From contig DATIWB010000040.1 of the NCBI GenBank assembly GCA_035519675.1, positions 4,949-68,948 on the forward strand: 64,000 bases of DNA. Reading direction: 5' to 3'. The notes below the pieces were generated by a model. That model worked only from the letters and a program-made list of their open reading frames with translations, was not told the origin of the DNA and searched no databases. This DNA comes from RPRB01 sp035519675. Its GTDB lineage: Bacteria > Myxococcota > Myxococcia > Myxococcales > Myxococcaceae. Below are positions 17,417 through 25,321 of the stretch, piece by piece; the stretch's first letter is position 1; each line of letters begins with the position of its first letter. Made by a program: the position numbers and the translations under genes.

Positions 17417-18685
17417 TCAGGCGCGGCGGACGGGGAGCCAGACCTGCATCGTGGTGCCCGGGCCAGCCTGGTCCAGCGGCTGGATCCGGCCCCCGTGCGC
17501 CTCGACGATCGATCTGCAGATCGCCAGGCCCATCCCCAGGCCATTCGGCTTGGTGGTGAAGAAGGCGTCGAACAATCGGCTCCGGACTTCGGGGGTGAGA
17601 CCCGGGCCGTGATCGACCACGTCGAGGCGAAGCCGCCCGTCCGGTTCGGTGGTGGAGCGGATCTCGAGGCGGCGCTGCCGGGGCGGCACTGCCTCCATTG
17701 CCTCGGCGGCGTTCATCAGCAGATTCACCAGGACCTGCTGGAGCTGGACGGGGTCAGCCCGGATGGCTGGGAGCCCGTCGCCCAGGGCGAGGGAGATCGC
17801 CACGCGGCGTCGGGCCAGCTCGGGAGCGAGCAAGCTCCTCACCGTCTCGATCACCGCGTTCATATCGGTGGAGACGAGGTCGGTGGGCTTCCGCTGGAGG
17901 AAGCTGCGGACCCGAGCGATGACCGCGCTGGCGCGGTTGGCGTCCTGCACGATGTCCTCGAGCGCCGCCCCGATCTCCGCGAGGTCGGGCGTCTCCCTGG
18001 CCAGGAGCTGTTCGGCGGCCCGGGCATTGCTGACGATGGCGAACAGCGGCTGGTTGACCTCGTGGGCGACGGAGGCCACCACCTCACCCATGGTGTTCAG
18101 CCGGGCGCTGTGCGCGAGCTGCTCGCGCAGCTTCAGGTGCTCGTGGGCTGCCTGCTTCCTGGCCAGCGCGTTGGCGAACACCTCGCTGGTCATACGCAGA
18201 GAGCGCAGCAGGTGCGGCGTCCAGTGCATCTCGTGCCGGAAGGACGCGAATCCGATCGCGCCGATCACCCGCTCACCGACCAGGAAGGGGAACGTGAGCT
18301 GCGACTTCAGGCCAATCCCGATGCAGTACTCCCGCTCGGCGGTGGCCTCGGGAGGCAGGTCCTCCGGGAGTCGATCGAAGCGCAGCATCTCTCCTCTGCG
18401 GATCATCCCCGCGAACCAGGGGAGGACCGCCGCGAGGTCACCCATTGCCAGCGGGGGGGCGCGCGCGGTGGACCGGCTGTGGGTGACCTCCAGCCGCTGC
18501 CCGTCGGCAGAGAGCTCGGCAATGCTGCTCCGGTCGAGATCGAGCGCCTCGAGGAGCAGCTGCAGACCCCAGTCGATCTGTTGATCCACCTGCTCCGGCG
18601 TCAGCGAGACGAACGTCGCGGAAAGCTCCGCGAGCTGCTGCTCGAAGATCTCTGGCCTGTCGAAGGCGGTCATCGATCGGGCCAC
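17417..18685 (-). CDS. GAF-domain sensor histidine kinase (FixL/NtrB-like)
   Basis: 422-aa cytosolic kinase with no membrane helices. Residues about 25-190 form a GAF sensor domain (LLLEALDLDRSSIAEL ... FPFLVGERVIGAIGFASF). A short coiled coil leads into the HisKA domain with the phospho-accepting His in VASVAHEVNQPLFAIV. The ATPase domain follows: N-box LVNLLMNAAEAM, G1 VVDHGPGL, and G2 GLGMGLAICRSIVEAHGG. The GTG at 18685 has GAGGGACCGCGG upstream; an in-frame ATG at 18673 is the alternative. Site C of the near-palindrome family lies only 19 bp upstream, in the divergent promoter shared with the single-domain receiver. Confidence 0.92.
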   Translation of the reverse strand: MARSMTAFDRPEIFEQQLAELSATFVSLTPEQVDQQIDWGLQLLLEALDLDRSSIAELSADGQRLEVTHSRSTARAPPLAMGDLAAVLPWFAGMIRRGEMLRFDRLPEDLPPEATAEREYCIGIGLKSQLTFPFLVGERVIGAIGFASFRHEMHWTPHLLRSLRMTSEVFANALARKQAAHEHLKLREQLAHSARLNTMGEVVASVAHEVNQPLFAIVSNARAAEQLLARETPDLAEIGAALEDIVQDANRASAVIARVRSFLQRKPTDLVSTDMNAVIETVRSLLAPELARRRVAISLALGDGLPAIRADPVQLQQVLVNLLMNAAEAMEAVPPRQRRLEIRSTTEPDGRLRLDVVDHGPGLTPEVRSRLFDAFFTTKPNGLGMGLAICRSIVEAHGGRIQPLDQAGPGTTMQVWLPVRRA

Positions 18686-18704
18686 CCGCGGTCCCTCGCT
18701 CCCA

Positions 18705-18723
18705 GGATGAGACCAACGTCGTA
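18705..18723 (-). promoter_or_regulatory. near-palindromic site C, kinase/receiver divergent promoter
   Basis: On the minus strand TACGACGTTGGTCTCATCC, sharing GTTGGTCTCAT-like core with sites A and B. It lies 19 bp upstream of the kinase start and 57 bp upstream of the divergent receiver start. Confidence 0.55.
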
Positions 18724-18780
18724 TAGCAGTCCCCTGGCCCCTGTCCCTAGGGTACCCCGAACCTGTGGCGGAGGACTGGG

Positions 18781-19197
18781 ATGGGTGCGAGTCGAACAGT
18801 CTCGTCGCTTCCCACGCCGAGTCCGATGGTGGCGGTGGTCGATGACGACGCCGCCGCCCGTCGAGCTCTGGGTCGGATGCTCCGGGCCCACGACTACCGG
18901 GTCGCGTCGTTCTCCAGCGCGGAGGAGCTGCTCCAGGCCTACGCCGCCACCGTCCCGAGCTGCCTGGTGCTCGACGTGGTGCTCCCCGGGATCAGCGGGC
19001 CGGATCTGCTGGAACGGCTCCAGGCCACCCCGGGCTGTCCGCCGGCGATCTTCGTGACCGGGCGCATCGACGCAGCGCAGACGCTCCGGCAGCGGGGGAT
19101 GGGTCACGTTCCCTGCCTCCAGAAGCCGTTCGAGCCTGCGCTGCTGGTGGCGGCAGTGAGGCACGCCCTCGAGCAACTCCAACCCGGTCATGCTTGA
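18781..19197 (+). CDS. single-domain response regulator
   Basis: 138-aa protein consisting of one receiver domain after a 15-residue N-terminal extension. It has the acidic residues in VAVVDDDAAARRAL, the phospho-accepting Asp in CLVLDVVLPGISGPDLL, Thr in IFVTGR and Lys in CLQKPFEPALL. There is no output domain, so it should act by protein contact or as a phosphate sink. It is transcribed away from the histidine kinase and is a plausible second target of it. GGAGGACTGGG precedes the ATG. Confidence 0.9.
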   Translation: MGASRTVSSLPTPSPMVAVVDDDAAARRALGRMLRAHDYRVASFSSAEELLQAYAATVPSCLVLDVVLPGISGPDLLERLQATPGCPPAIFVTGRIDAAQTLRQRGMGHVPCLQKPFEPALLVAAVRHALEQLQPGHA

Positions 19198-19233
19198 CTA
19201 GACCTCCGCCGCGCGACCGACGGAGTGAAGAGA

Positions 19234-20052
19234 ATGCCGATGATCACTGCCCCGGGACTCCTGTTGACGGCGCTGCTCGCCGCCGGGCCGGTGCCACCGG
19301 GGACGAAGACTTCGGTCAAGGTCGTGTACGAGGAGACGACCAAACCCGAGCTCGCCCCCATCGCGGCGAAGATGAAGGAGCGGCATGTCCTCGAGGGCGC
19401 CGCGCAGATGTTCTCCGCCCTCAAGCTCCCCAGGACGTTGACCTTCAAGGCCGCGAGCTGCGGCGAGTCCAACGCCTGGTACGACAACCAGACCGACGTC
19501 ATCACCTTCTGCTACGAGCTGGTGAACGACTTCATCAAGGTCGCCAACCGGTCCGGGAAGTTCAATCTCACCCCGGAGCAGGCGGTCATCGGGCCCTTCC
19601 TGTTCATCGTCCTGCACGAGACCGCGCATGCGGTGTTCGCGCTCCTGGCGGTGCCGGTGCTCGGCCGCGAGGAGGACGCCGCGGACCAGGTCGCGGCCTA
19701 CGCCGCCACCGAGATCGGCGGAGACTTCTCCGAGCGGATGCTCCGCTCCGCGGCCTTCATGTACGACCAGGACTCGAGCGCGCGGAAGCCCGGCGAGGAC
19801 GACTTCGCGGACGTGCACGGCCTCGACCGGCAGCGATTCTACAACGTGCTCTGCATCGCCTGGGGCTCGGACCCCAAGCGGTATGCCTTCGCCAAGGAGC
19901 TGGGGAAGCTCCCCGACGACCGCGCCGAGGGCTGCGCCGAGGAATACCAACAGGTCCGCTACGCCGTCCGCACGCTGATCCGCAAGAACGTGGACCAGAA
20001 GGAGATCGAGCGGGTGCGGGCGAAGGCGGCCCGCTCGAAGTTCGCGAAGTGA
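19234..20052 (+). CDS. DUF4344 family exported metallopeptidase
   Basis: 272-aa protein with a signal peptide (TAPGLLLTALLAAGPVPPG) and an HExxH motif in IVLHETAHAVFALL, the hallmark of the DUF4344 putative metallopeptidase family. Further family features are CGESNAWYDNQTDVITFCYE, EEDAADQVAAYAATE (a likely third zinc ligand in the EEDAAD helix), and a late Cys pair (VLCIAWGSDP, EGCAEEY). I chose the ATG at 19234, with GGAG 8 nt upstream, over the GTG at 19225. The biological substrate is unknown. It starts 36 bp after the receiver gene on the same strand. Confidence 0.85.
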   Translation: MPMITAPGLLLTALLAAGPVPPGTKTSVKVVYEETTKPELAPIAAKMKERHVLEGAAQMFSALKLPRTLTFKAASCGESNAWYDNQTDVITFCYELVNDFIKVANRSGKFNLTPEQAVIGPFLFIVLHETAHAVFALLAVPVLGREEDAADQVAAYAATEIGGDFSERMLRSAAFMYDQDSSARKPGEDDFADVHGLDRQRFYNVLCIAWGSDPKRYAFAKELGKLPDDRAEGCAEEYQQVRYAVRTLIRKNVDQKEIERVRAKAARSKFAK

Positions 20053-20054
20053 GG

Positions 20055-20068
20055 GCCCGGATCCGGGC
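20055..20068. terminator. palindrome GCCCGGATCCGGGC at convergent gene ends
   Basis: A perfect 14-bp palindrome (stem GCCCG/CGGGC around GATC) between the DUF4344 stop and the stop of the opposing HdeA-like gene. A short bidirectional terminator is plausible, though it lacks a T-run. Confidence 0.4.
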
Positions 20069-20409
20069 TACTTCTTCGCCGCCTTCTTCGCCTCGGCCTG
20101 TCGGGTCTTGGCGGTCTCCAGCACCTGGTACCGGAAGCTCGCCTTGGGCGCCTTCTTGCACAGGTCCTCCACCGAGCTGACGAAGCTCCGGGCCGCCGCC
20201 GGGTCGAGGATCCAGTTCTCGCCCCCGGCGTGCGTGTACCCGTGTACCCAGGCGACCAGCATCGGCCGCAGGTCGTCCGCCTGGGCCAGGAACGACTCGC
20301 AGCTGAGGTTCTTGACGTCGACCCGCTTGGTCTCCTCCGCCGCCACTGGCGCGGAGAGCGCGAGCAACGCCACGACCATGGACCAGCGAAGAACACCTCG
20401 TCGAGTCAT
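20068..20409 (-). CDS. HdeA/HdeB-like periplasmic protein
   Basis: 113-aa exported protein. The signal peptide (RWSMVVALLALSAPVAAEE) is followed by LSCESFLAQADDLRPMLVAW, VHGY, and VEDLCKKAPKASF. This is the HdeA pattern: a Cys in CEDFLA, a Gly/Tyr-rich middle and a second Cys before a Lys/Phe segment. The two Cys are 47 residues apart (C37, C84), nearly the spacing of the HdeA disulphide. HdeA/B are acid-activated periplasmic chaperones in enteric bacteria. The tail is Lys/Ala-rich. The ATG is preceded by GGAGGACGTCAG. A degenerate copy of the near-palindromic site lies 24 bp upstream. It lies downstream of the glycine-zipper gene start, on the same strand, 45 bp from its stop. Confidence 0.72.
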   Translation of the reverse strand: MTRRGVLRWSMVVALLALSAPVAAEETKRVDVKNLSCESFLAQADDLRPMLVAWVHGYTHAGGENWILDPAAARSFVSSVEDLCKKAPKASFRYQVLETAKTRQAEAKKAAKK

Positions 20410-20433
20410 CTGACGTCCTCCCTCAGCTGCGAG

Positions 20434-20451
20434 CACGACCCAAGGTTGCCA
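20434..20451 (-). promoter_or_regulatory. possible degenerate copy of the near-palindromic site (G)
   Basis: Minus strand TGGCAACCTTGGGTCGTG. It contains ACCTTGG and GTCGTG as in the better copies, but with one extra base between the halves. It lies 24 bp before the HdeA-like start. Weakest member of the set. Confidence 0.3.
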
Positions 20452-20454
20452 CAG

Positions 20455-21003
20455 CTACTTCACCGTGTACTTCTTTCCTTCCATGCACGCGGTGTAGGCC
20501 TTCTTGAAGGCGTCGATCTGCTGGTTGACCGCAGCCGCCTGCTGCTGCTGCGCTTGCGCCTCGGCCTGCTGCTTCGCCTGCTTCTTGCCGCCGACGCCGC
20601 CCATGCCGCCCGCCGCCGCGCCGATGGCCGCGCCCTTGCCGGTGTCACCGGCGATGGCGCCGATCGCCGCGCCCGCCGCGGCACCCTTGGCCGCGCCCTT
20701 CACCGCCGAACCCTTTCCGGCCTGGCTGGTGTCGGCCTTGGCGGGCACGGTGGGATTGGTCGGGTCAACGCCGGTCTGCTGCTTGGCCCAGCCGTAGCAG
20801 TCGTTGGAGTCCTTGGCCTGCACGTCCGGGGTCTGGTTGTTGGCTGGGAAGACGTAGACCTTCAACAGCGAGGCCGCCGCATCCTGGGTCGGAGCCGCGG
20901 CAGGAGCGGCGGGGGCAGCCGGGGCCGGTGCCGGTGCCTGGGCAAGCGCCGCGGCGCCGGTCACCAGCAGGGCGATCAAGTTCAGTCGATTCAGGTGTTG
21001 CAC
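20455..21003 (-). CDS. exported glycine-zipper protein
   Basis: 182-aa protein with a signal peptide (IALLVTGAAALA) and an Ala/Pro-rich linker. A central domain (VYVFPANNQTPDVQAKDSND) has YGWAKQQTG. A glycine-zipper region follows (KGAAKGAAAGAAIGAIAGD, repeated GAAxGA units), then a Gln/Ala-rich coiled coil and a final Cys. Glycine zippers of this YMGG/Gly-zipper type usually insert in or lie against the outer membrane. The GTG at 21003 has AGGAGGAATCGACC upstream. Part of the minus-strand cluster with the beta-barrel, DUF4136 and HdeA-like genes. Confidence 0.82.
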   Translation of the reverse strand: MQHLNRLNLIALLVTGAAALAQAPAPAPAAPAAPAAAPTQDAAASLLKVYVFPANNQTPDVQAKDSNDCYGWAKQQTGVDPTNPTVPAKADTSQAGKGSAVKGAAKGAAAGAAIGAIAGDTGKGAAIGAAAGGMGGVGGKKQAKQQAEAQAQQQQAAAVNQQIDAFKKAYTACMEGKKYTVK

Positions 21004-21027
21004 GGTCGATTCCTCCTGAGGCTCGAA

Positions 21028-21636
21028 TCATCTCTCCCAGGCATAGCCCAGGCTGAAGGTCAAGAACTGCTGGAAGGGCACTCCGCCTGCGGCGAAGGCC
21101 ATGTTGTAGCGGGCGTTGATGAAGACCGCGCCCACCGGGTTCTGGATGAAGACTCCGATCTCCGGAGCCAGGCCGAAGTGGTAGTGCGTCTCCTGGGACG
21201 AGGTCAGGCCCACCGCGAAGTAACGCTCGATGATGTAGCCCCCGACGTTCGCGCCGAGGTACGGCTGGATGTCGCGGTTGGACGAGATCTTCGGGAACCA
21301 GCGGGCATTGGCCAGCGTGGGCCAGATGTTCAGCGTCCGGTCCTGGTTGCCGCTGATGTCGGTGCCCCGGATGTTGACGGTGGAGGTGACGTTCTCGTGG
21401 AACACGATCCAGCCGAACGCCAGGCCGACGGCGAGATCCTTCCGAACGAAGGTCGCGACGTCGAGCCCCACTCCCCGCCAGCTGACCGGCGGGGTGAAGT
21501 TGTAGGTCTCGCCGATGGGAATCGAGAACTGGTACGAGAGGCCGACCAGCGTCGGCGGGATCTCCGCCCGGGTGTTCGAGGCCGACAGGGCAAGGATGAG
21601 CGCTGCGAGGGGCATCAGCTTCCGGTGCGTGCTCAT
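21028..21636 (-). CDS. outer-membrane beta-barrel protein, DUF4136 partner
   Basis: 202-aa protein with a signal peptide (MPLAALILALSASNTRAE) and alternating hydrophobic strands ending in FLTFSLGYAWER. The pattern (GLDVATFVRKDLAVGLAFGW, IQPYLGANVGGYIIERYF, GLAPEIGVFIQNPVGAVF) resembles OmpW/OmpX-like eight-stranded barrels. No named family is certain. Its ATG overlaps the stop of the DUF4136 lipoprotein gene (ATGA), so the pair is translationally coupled. A comparable barrel/lipoprotein pair stands at 32455-34051. Confidence 0.75.
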   Translation of the reverse strand: MSTHRKLMPLAALILALSASNTRAEIPPTLVGLSYQFSIPIGETYNFTPPVSWRGVGLDVATFVRKDLAVGLAFGWIVFHENVTSTVNIRGTDISGNQDRTLNIWPTLANARWFPKISSNRDIQPYLGANVGGYIIERYFAVGLTSSQETHYHFGLAPEIGVFIQNPVGAVFINARYNMAFAAGGVPFQQFLTFSLGYAWER

Positions 21637-22256
21637 GGCTTCCCCAGGTATGGCGACTGGATGAATGCCTGCGAGATGCCGTTGACCACCCGCTGCTGAT
21701 CGGTGGACTTGCTCCCGGTCTCGATGCCGCGGATGACCGCCGTCCACACTCCCTTGTACTGGTTGCCGGGAGGCGTGGCGGAGAACGGCACCATGTCGAC
21801 CAGCAGGGTCCCCACGACGTAGGTGCTGACGCCGACGACGGGCGGGTAGTACGGGTAGCAGCCGTAGTACGTCCAGTAGGTGCACCAGTAGCCGTAGTAG
21901 TAGTTGACGTTGGTGACCTTCAGCGCCGCGGCGTCCACCGCGAGGTCAGGCGACTGGCCGACGGGAACCTGGGTGTAACCGCTCGCGTCCATCTCGGTCT
22001 TGAGCGTGGTGAGGATCAGCTGCTCGAGCACCGGGTCGACGCGCGCCGGGGGCGTGACGGTCGGGTCGCCCTCGACCAGGTAGACCGCGTTGGGCAAGGA
22101 GTACGTGTTCGGGGTGGTGAAGTTGAACGTGGCGTCGTGCGTCGTGGCGACCACGTCGAGGTCGCTGATGTACTCGACGCCCGTCGGATGGCAGCCGGCG
22201 AGCAGCAGGCCAATTGCTAGAATGGGTGGTGCAAAGCTCTTCCCGACACGGGACAT
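21633..22256 (-). CDS. DUF4136 family lipoprotein
   Basis: 207-aa lipoprotein with lipobox LLLAGC, then YISDLDVVATTHDATFNF and TPNTYSLP, the usual beginning of DUF4136 domains. A middle section is rich in Tyr/Trp (YYYGYWCTYWTYYG), and ends with NGISQAFIQSPYLGKP, like the DUF4136 final helix. Function unknown; members are outer-membrane lipoproteins. GAGGAGG precedes the ATG. The exact 19-bp site B lies 59 bp upstream. First gene of an operon with the overlapping beta-barrel gene. Confidence 0.82.
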   Translation of the reverse strand: MSRVGKSFAPPILAIGLLLAGCHPTGVEYISDLDVVATTHDATFNFTTPNTYSLPNAVYLVEGDPTVTPPARVDPVLEQLILTTLKTEMDASGYTQVPVGQSPDLAVDAAALKVTNVNYYYGYWCTYWTYYGCYPYYPPVVGVSTYVVGTLLVDMVPFSATPPGNQYKGVWTAVIRGIETGSKSTDQQRVVNGISQAFIQSPYLGKP

Positions 22257-22315
22257 TGCGCGGGCCTCCTCTCCCTTTGGAGGGGGGAAGGCTCTCAGCG
22301 GGGGGTCGGCTCCCA

Positions 22316-22334
22316 CAATGAGACCAAGGTCCCA
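22316..22334 (-). promoter_or_regulatory. 19-bp near-palindromic site B, upstream of DUF4136 operon
   Basis: Minus strand TGGGACCTTGGTCTCATTG, identical over 19 bases to site A at 9199-9217. It lies 59 bp before the DUF4136 start, and 97 bp upstream of the divergent BamA/TamA-like gene. Confidence 0.7.
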
Positions 22335-22431
22335 CGATTCCCGGCGGATGCGGTTCGGGTAGGGAGGCGTTTGCGGGCTCGGGGTGGGTGGCCGCTCGCC
22401 CGTCTCGAGCCGGGCTGCTCGGCGGGGTCTG

Positions 22432-23802
22432 ATGGCGCACCTTCGGTGCATCGGCGGTCTCGGTCTGACGATGGCGTTGCTGACCGTGCCCGGGGCGCAG
22501 GCGGCAGCTGACGCGCGTGTGTCATGCGAGGAGAGCAGCGTGTGCCGCGCACGGCTCGGCAACGGGTCCGTCTGTCAAGCGGGACAGTGCGAGCCCTACC
22601 GCGACGAGACGGACCTCTTCATCGCGGTGGGACTCGCGGAGAAGAGCCCCGCCCGGCCGAAGGCGTTCCAGCCGATGCTCGCGGTGCTGCCGGCCTTCGC
22701 CTACAACCCGAGCGTCGGCTTCCTCTTCGGCGCGGTGGGCATCTTCGGAATCCACCTCGGAGACCCGGAGACGACGACCATCTCCAATCTCCAGGCGATG
22801 GTGCTCTACACCACCAGGAACCAGTTCATCACCCAGGTGAGCAGCACCTTTCTCACCGAGAGGAACACCTGGGAGTTCCAGGGGGACTGGCGCTTCATGC
22901 TCTTCAACCAGGACACCTTTGGGCTCGGCACGGGCCACACGCCGGTGAGCTCGGGGTTCACGCTCGGTGGCTTCGGCACCACCGCCGCGGTCGAGGGCAG
23001 CCAGCCGATGAACATGAACCTGCTGCGGTTCCGGCAGAACGCGCTGCGAAAGGTCTGGGGCGACCTCTACCTCGGCCCTGGCCTCTCGTTCGATCGCTAC
23101 TACGGCATCGAGGATCTGCGGCTCGACCTGAACGCCAACCCGCCGGTGGTCACCAGCCACTACGCGTACAGCCAGGTCGAGGGCTTCGGGACCAAGGCCT
23201 ACAACACCAACGGGATCAGCCTGAACCTCCTCCTCGATACCCGCGACTCGACCATCAACCCCTACCGCGGCGTCTACGCGAGCGTCTCGTACCAGTGGAA
23301 CCCCACCTGGTTCGGCAGCGCCCAGGACAGCGGGCTCGTCAGCGCCGAGCTTCGGACCTACCTGGGGCTGTCGTCGGCGGTGCCCCGGAACGTCCTCGCC
23401 TTCTGGGTGGTGGCCCAGGGTCAGGTGGGTGGACACCTCCCGTACCTGGCCTTGCCGGCGATCGGCTGGGACGCGCGAAACCGCACCGGACGCGGCTGGG
23501 TGCAGGGCCGGTTCCGCGGGACAGCGGAGGTCTACACCGAGGCCGAGTGGCGCTTCCGCATCACCGAGAACGGGCTGCTGGGCGGGGTGGTCTTCGCCAA
23601 CATGTCCACCTTCACCCGGCCCCCGGTGAGCATCCCGGGGTACGCCGAGGCCGGCGAATCGCTGTTCGAGCATCCGCAGTTCGCCGGCGGGGTGGGGCTG
23701 CGGATCATGATGAACCGGCAGTCGCGTACCAACATCACCCTCGACCTGACGGTCGCCCAGCACACCACCGGCTTCTACTTCGGGGCCGGCGAGGCGTTCT
23801 GA
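22432..23802 (+). CDS. BamA/TamA-like outer-membrane protein
   Basis: 456-aa outer-membrane protein. The signal peptide (LTMALLTVPGAQA) precedes a short Cys-rich region (SCEESSVCRARLGNGSVC) and then a C-terminal beta-barrel of the bacterial surface antigen (D15) type. Typical strands and turns are PAFAYNPSVGFLFGAVG, LLLDTRDSTINPYRGVYASV (matching the D15 signature) and GGVGLRIMMNRQSRTNITLD. There are no POTRA domains, so it is not BamA itself; such short members are often called surface-antigen or TamA-like. The ATG at 22432 has GCGGGG upstream; the reading frame extends 5' without support. It converges on the 467-aa gene, 7 bp away. Confidence 0.85.
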   Translation: MAHLRCIGGLGLTMALLTVPGAQAAADARVSCEESSVCRARLGNGSVCQAGQCEPYRDETDLFIAVGLAEKSPARPKAFQPMLAVLPAFAYNPSVGFLFGAVGIFGIHLGDPETTTISNLQAMVLYTTRNQFITQVSSTFLTERNTWEFQGDWRFMLFNQDTFGLGTGHTPVSSGFTLGGFGTTAAVEGSQPMNMNLLRFRQNALRKVWGDLYLGPGLSFDRYYGIEDLRLDLNANPPVVTSHYAYSQVEGFGTKAYNTNGISLNLLLDTRDSTINPYRGVYASVSYQWNPTWFGSAQDSGLVSAELRTYLGLSSAVPRNVLAFWVVAQGQVGGHLPYLALPAIGWDARNRTGRGWVQGRFRGTAEVYTEAEWRFRITENGLLGGVVFANMSTFTRPPVSIPGYAEAGESLFEHPQFAGGVGLRIMMNRQSRTNITLDLTVAQHTTGFYFGAGEAF

Positions 23803-23809
23803 CCTCCGC

Positions 23810-25213
23810 TCACCAGGCCCGGATCCGCCGCCGGTCGACGAGGGCGAAGCGGGCGAGGAGCCGATCGCTGTCGTACTCGGTGCCCACTCCGACCAGGTCC
23901 TGGAAGCCTCCGTACCGCACGTCGCCCCCCGCGAGGGCCAGCAGCTTGCGTTCCCGCGTGGCGAGGTAGCCGTCGAGGTGCGTCCAGATCTCGTTCTTCC
24001 CCCATCCCCGGCGCTGGCACACCGCCCCGTAGATGTCCGGAGGCACGCAGACCAGGCGGAACCGCCACGGGTCGAGCCCCAGCGACTTCACCAGCTCGGG
24101 CCCCTTGCCCTGGAGGGTCCGCTCGATCTCCATCCGGTCGAGCCCCCAGCGGCGCTTCAGTCCCAGCGCCTCGGAAAGCCCGTTCTTTCCCACCTCCGCC
24201 CCGGCCGGCCCCTCGTCGAACGTCTCGACCAGGAGGTCCTCCTCGACCAGAGGCGGAAGGAACCGGGCGCCGCCCGAGCTCAGCACCGGCCGGGTGATGA
24301 ACATGACGATCCGGTCGCGCTGGGCATCCGGGGTGTCCTTGGGCAGCATGGCGCTGACCCGCGCGCCGGCCAGGTTCCCCTCGGCCTCGAAGAACACCGG
24401 GTGCCAGAGGTGCCGGAAGAGACCACGGAACTTCGAGCGCAGGTTGTCGAAGTGCTCGGGCTCGAGCCCCAAGGCCTTCGCCTTCTGCAGCGTCTCCGGG
24501 GAGAACTTGAAGGCCAGCGGCGCCGGCTCGACGTCGTCCGTGGCCTCGGCAGTGCTCGGCCCGCCCGTCCCGCTTCCGGCCTGCTGCAGGCTCCCGGCAA
24601 GCTTCTGCAGCTCCTCGAGATTGCCAGAGGCGAGTGCCTCGCGCGCCCGCTGCTCCATCTCGCCCCGGCCCGTGGCCGCGGAGGCGGTCGCCGATGGTTC
24701 GGCCAGCGGCACGGCCTTCAGGCACTTCTCACGGTCCTCGTAGAGCGGCTTCCACTCGGGATCGATCCGGGCGGCCTGCTGCAGCTTGCTCAACGCCTCG
24801 TCCCGGAGGCCCGGCAAGGAACGCTCCTCGCGGCGGTGGTACCAGTAGAAGCCCGGCGAGAAGGGGTCGACGTGGATCGCCTCGTCCTCGTAGAGCCGCT
24901 CCCCGCACTTGCGGAGCGGGCCACGCTCCTGCACGAAGCGCTGCTTGCCGCCGAGCTCGTCGGTGAGCTTCTTGACCTCCTCCCACTTCCCGTCGTCCAT
25001 CGCCCGCCGGATGTCTCCAGGGAGCGACTCGAGGGCCTGCTCGGCGTTCTGCAGCGCCTTGAAGTCCGAGGCCGAGAACTCCTTGGCGGCGATCTGGCGG
25101 GCCCGTTGGCGGTAAAGGTCGCCGTAGGCGGTGTCCAGGCGGACCAGCTCGAGGAGCAGCTCGGTGCGGCTCACCCAGGTTGGAGACGGGGCAGACGAAT
25201 CCTTGCGAGCCAT
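23810..25213 (-). CDS. large cytosolic protein of unknown function
   Basis: 467-aa soluble protein with no signal peptide or membrane helix; I do not recognise a family. The N-terminal half is helical: coiled-coil-like ELVRLDTAYGDLYRQRAR and AEQALESLPGDIRRAM, then tetratricopeptide-like EALSKLQQAARIDPEWKPLY and ARIDPEW repeats. A disordered Ser/Thr/Gly linker lies near 210-245. The C-terminal half (FKFSPETLQKAKALGLEP to the end) has a conserved-looking core, WHPVFFEAEGNLAGARVSAM, RVGG-type turns and SLGLDPWRFRLVCVPPDIYG. The ATG has GGGAGGTGCGCCC upstream. It diverges from the PPK2 gene, 108 bp away, where a copy of the near-palindromic site lies. Confidence 0.75.
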   Translation of the reverse strand: MARKDSSAPSPTWVSRTELLLELVRLDTAYGDLYRQRARQIAAKEFSASDFKALQNAEQALESLPGDIRRAMDDGKWEEVKKLTDELGGKQRFVQERGPLRKCGERLYEDEAIHVDPFSPGFYWYHRREERSLPGLRDEALSKLQQAARIDPEWKPLYEDREKCLKAVPLAEPSATASAATGRGEMEQRAREALASGNLEELQKLAGSLQQAGSGTGGPSTAEATDDVEPAPLAFKFSPETLQKAKALGLEPEHFDNLRSKFRGLFRHLWHPVFFEAEGNLAGARVSAMLPKDTPDAQRDRIVMFITRPVLSSGGARFLPPLVEEDLLVETFDEGPAGAEVGKNGLSEALGLKRRWGLDRMEIERTLQGKGPELVKSLGLDPWRFRLVCVPPDIYGAVCQRRGWGKNEIWTHLDGYLATRERKLLALAGGDVRYGGFQDLVGVGTEYDSDRLLARFALVDRRRIRAW

Positions 25214-25270
25214 GGGCGCACCTCCCTCGGGTGTCACCACCACTGTAAGTCCGCGATTCCGGCCGGCACC

Positions 25271-25289
25271 TTGGACGTTGGTCGTATGG
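25271..25289 (+). promoter_or_regulatory. near-palindromic site D, upstream of PPK2
   Basis: TTGGACGTTGGTCGTATGG shares GAC-N-TTGGTC with sites A-C. It lies 32 bp before the preferred ATG of the PPK2 gene and 57 bp from the start of the divergent 467-aa gene. Confidence 0.5.
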
Positions 25290-25321
25290 CCCCGAGCCCA
25301 GGGCTGGGCCTCAATGTGTCC

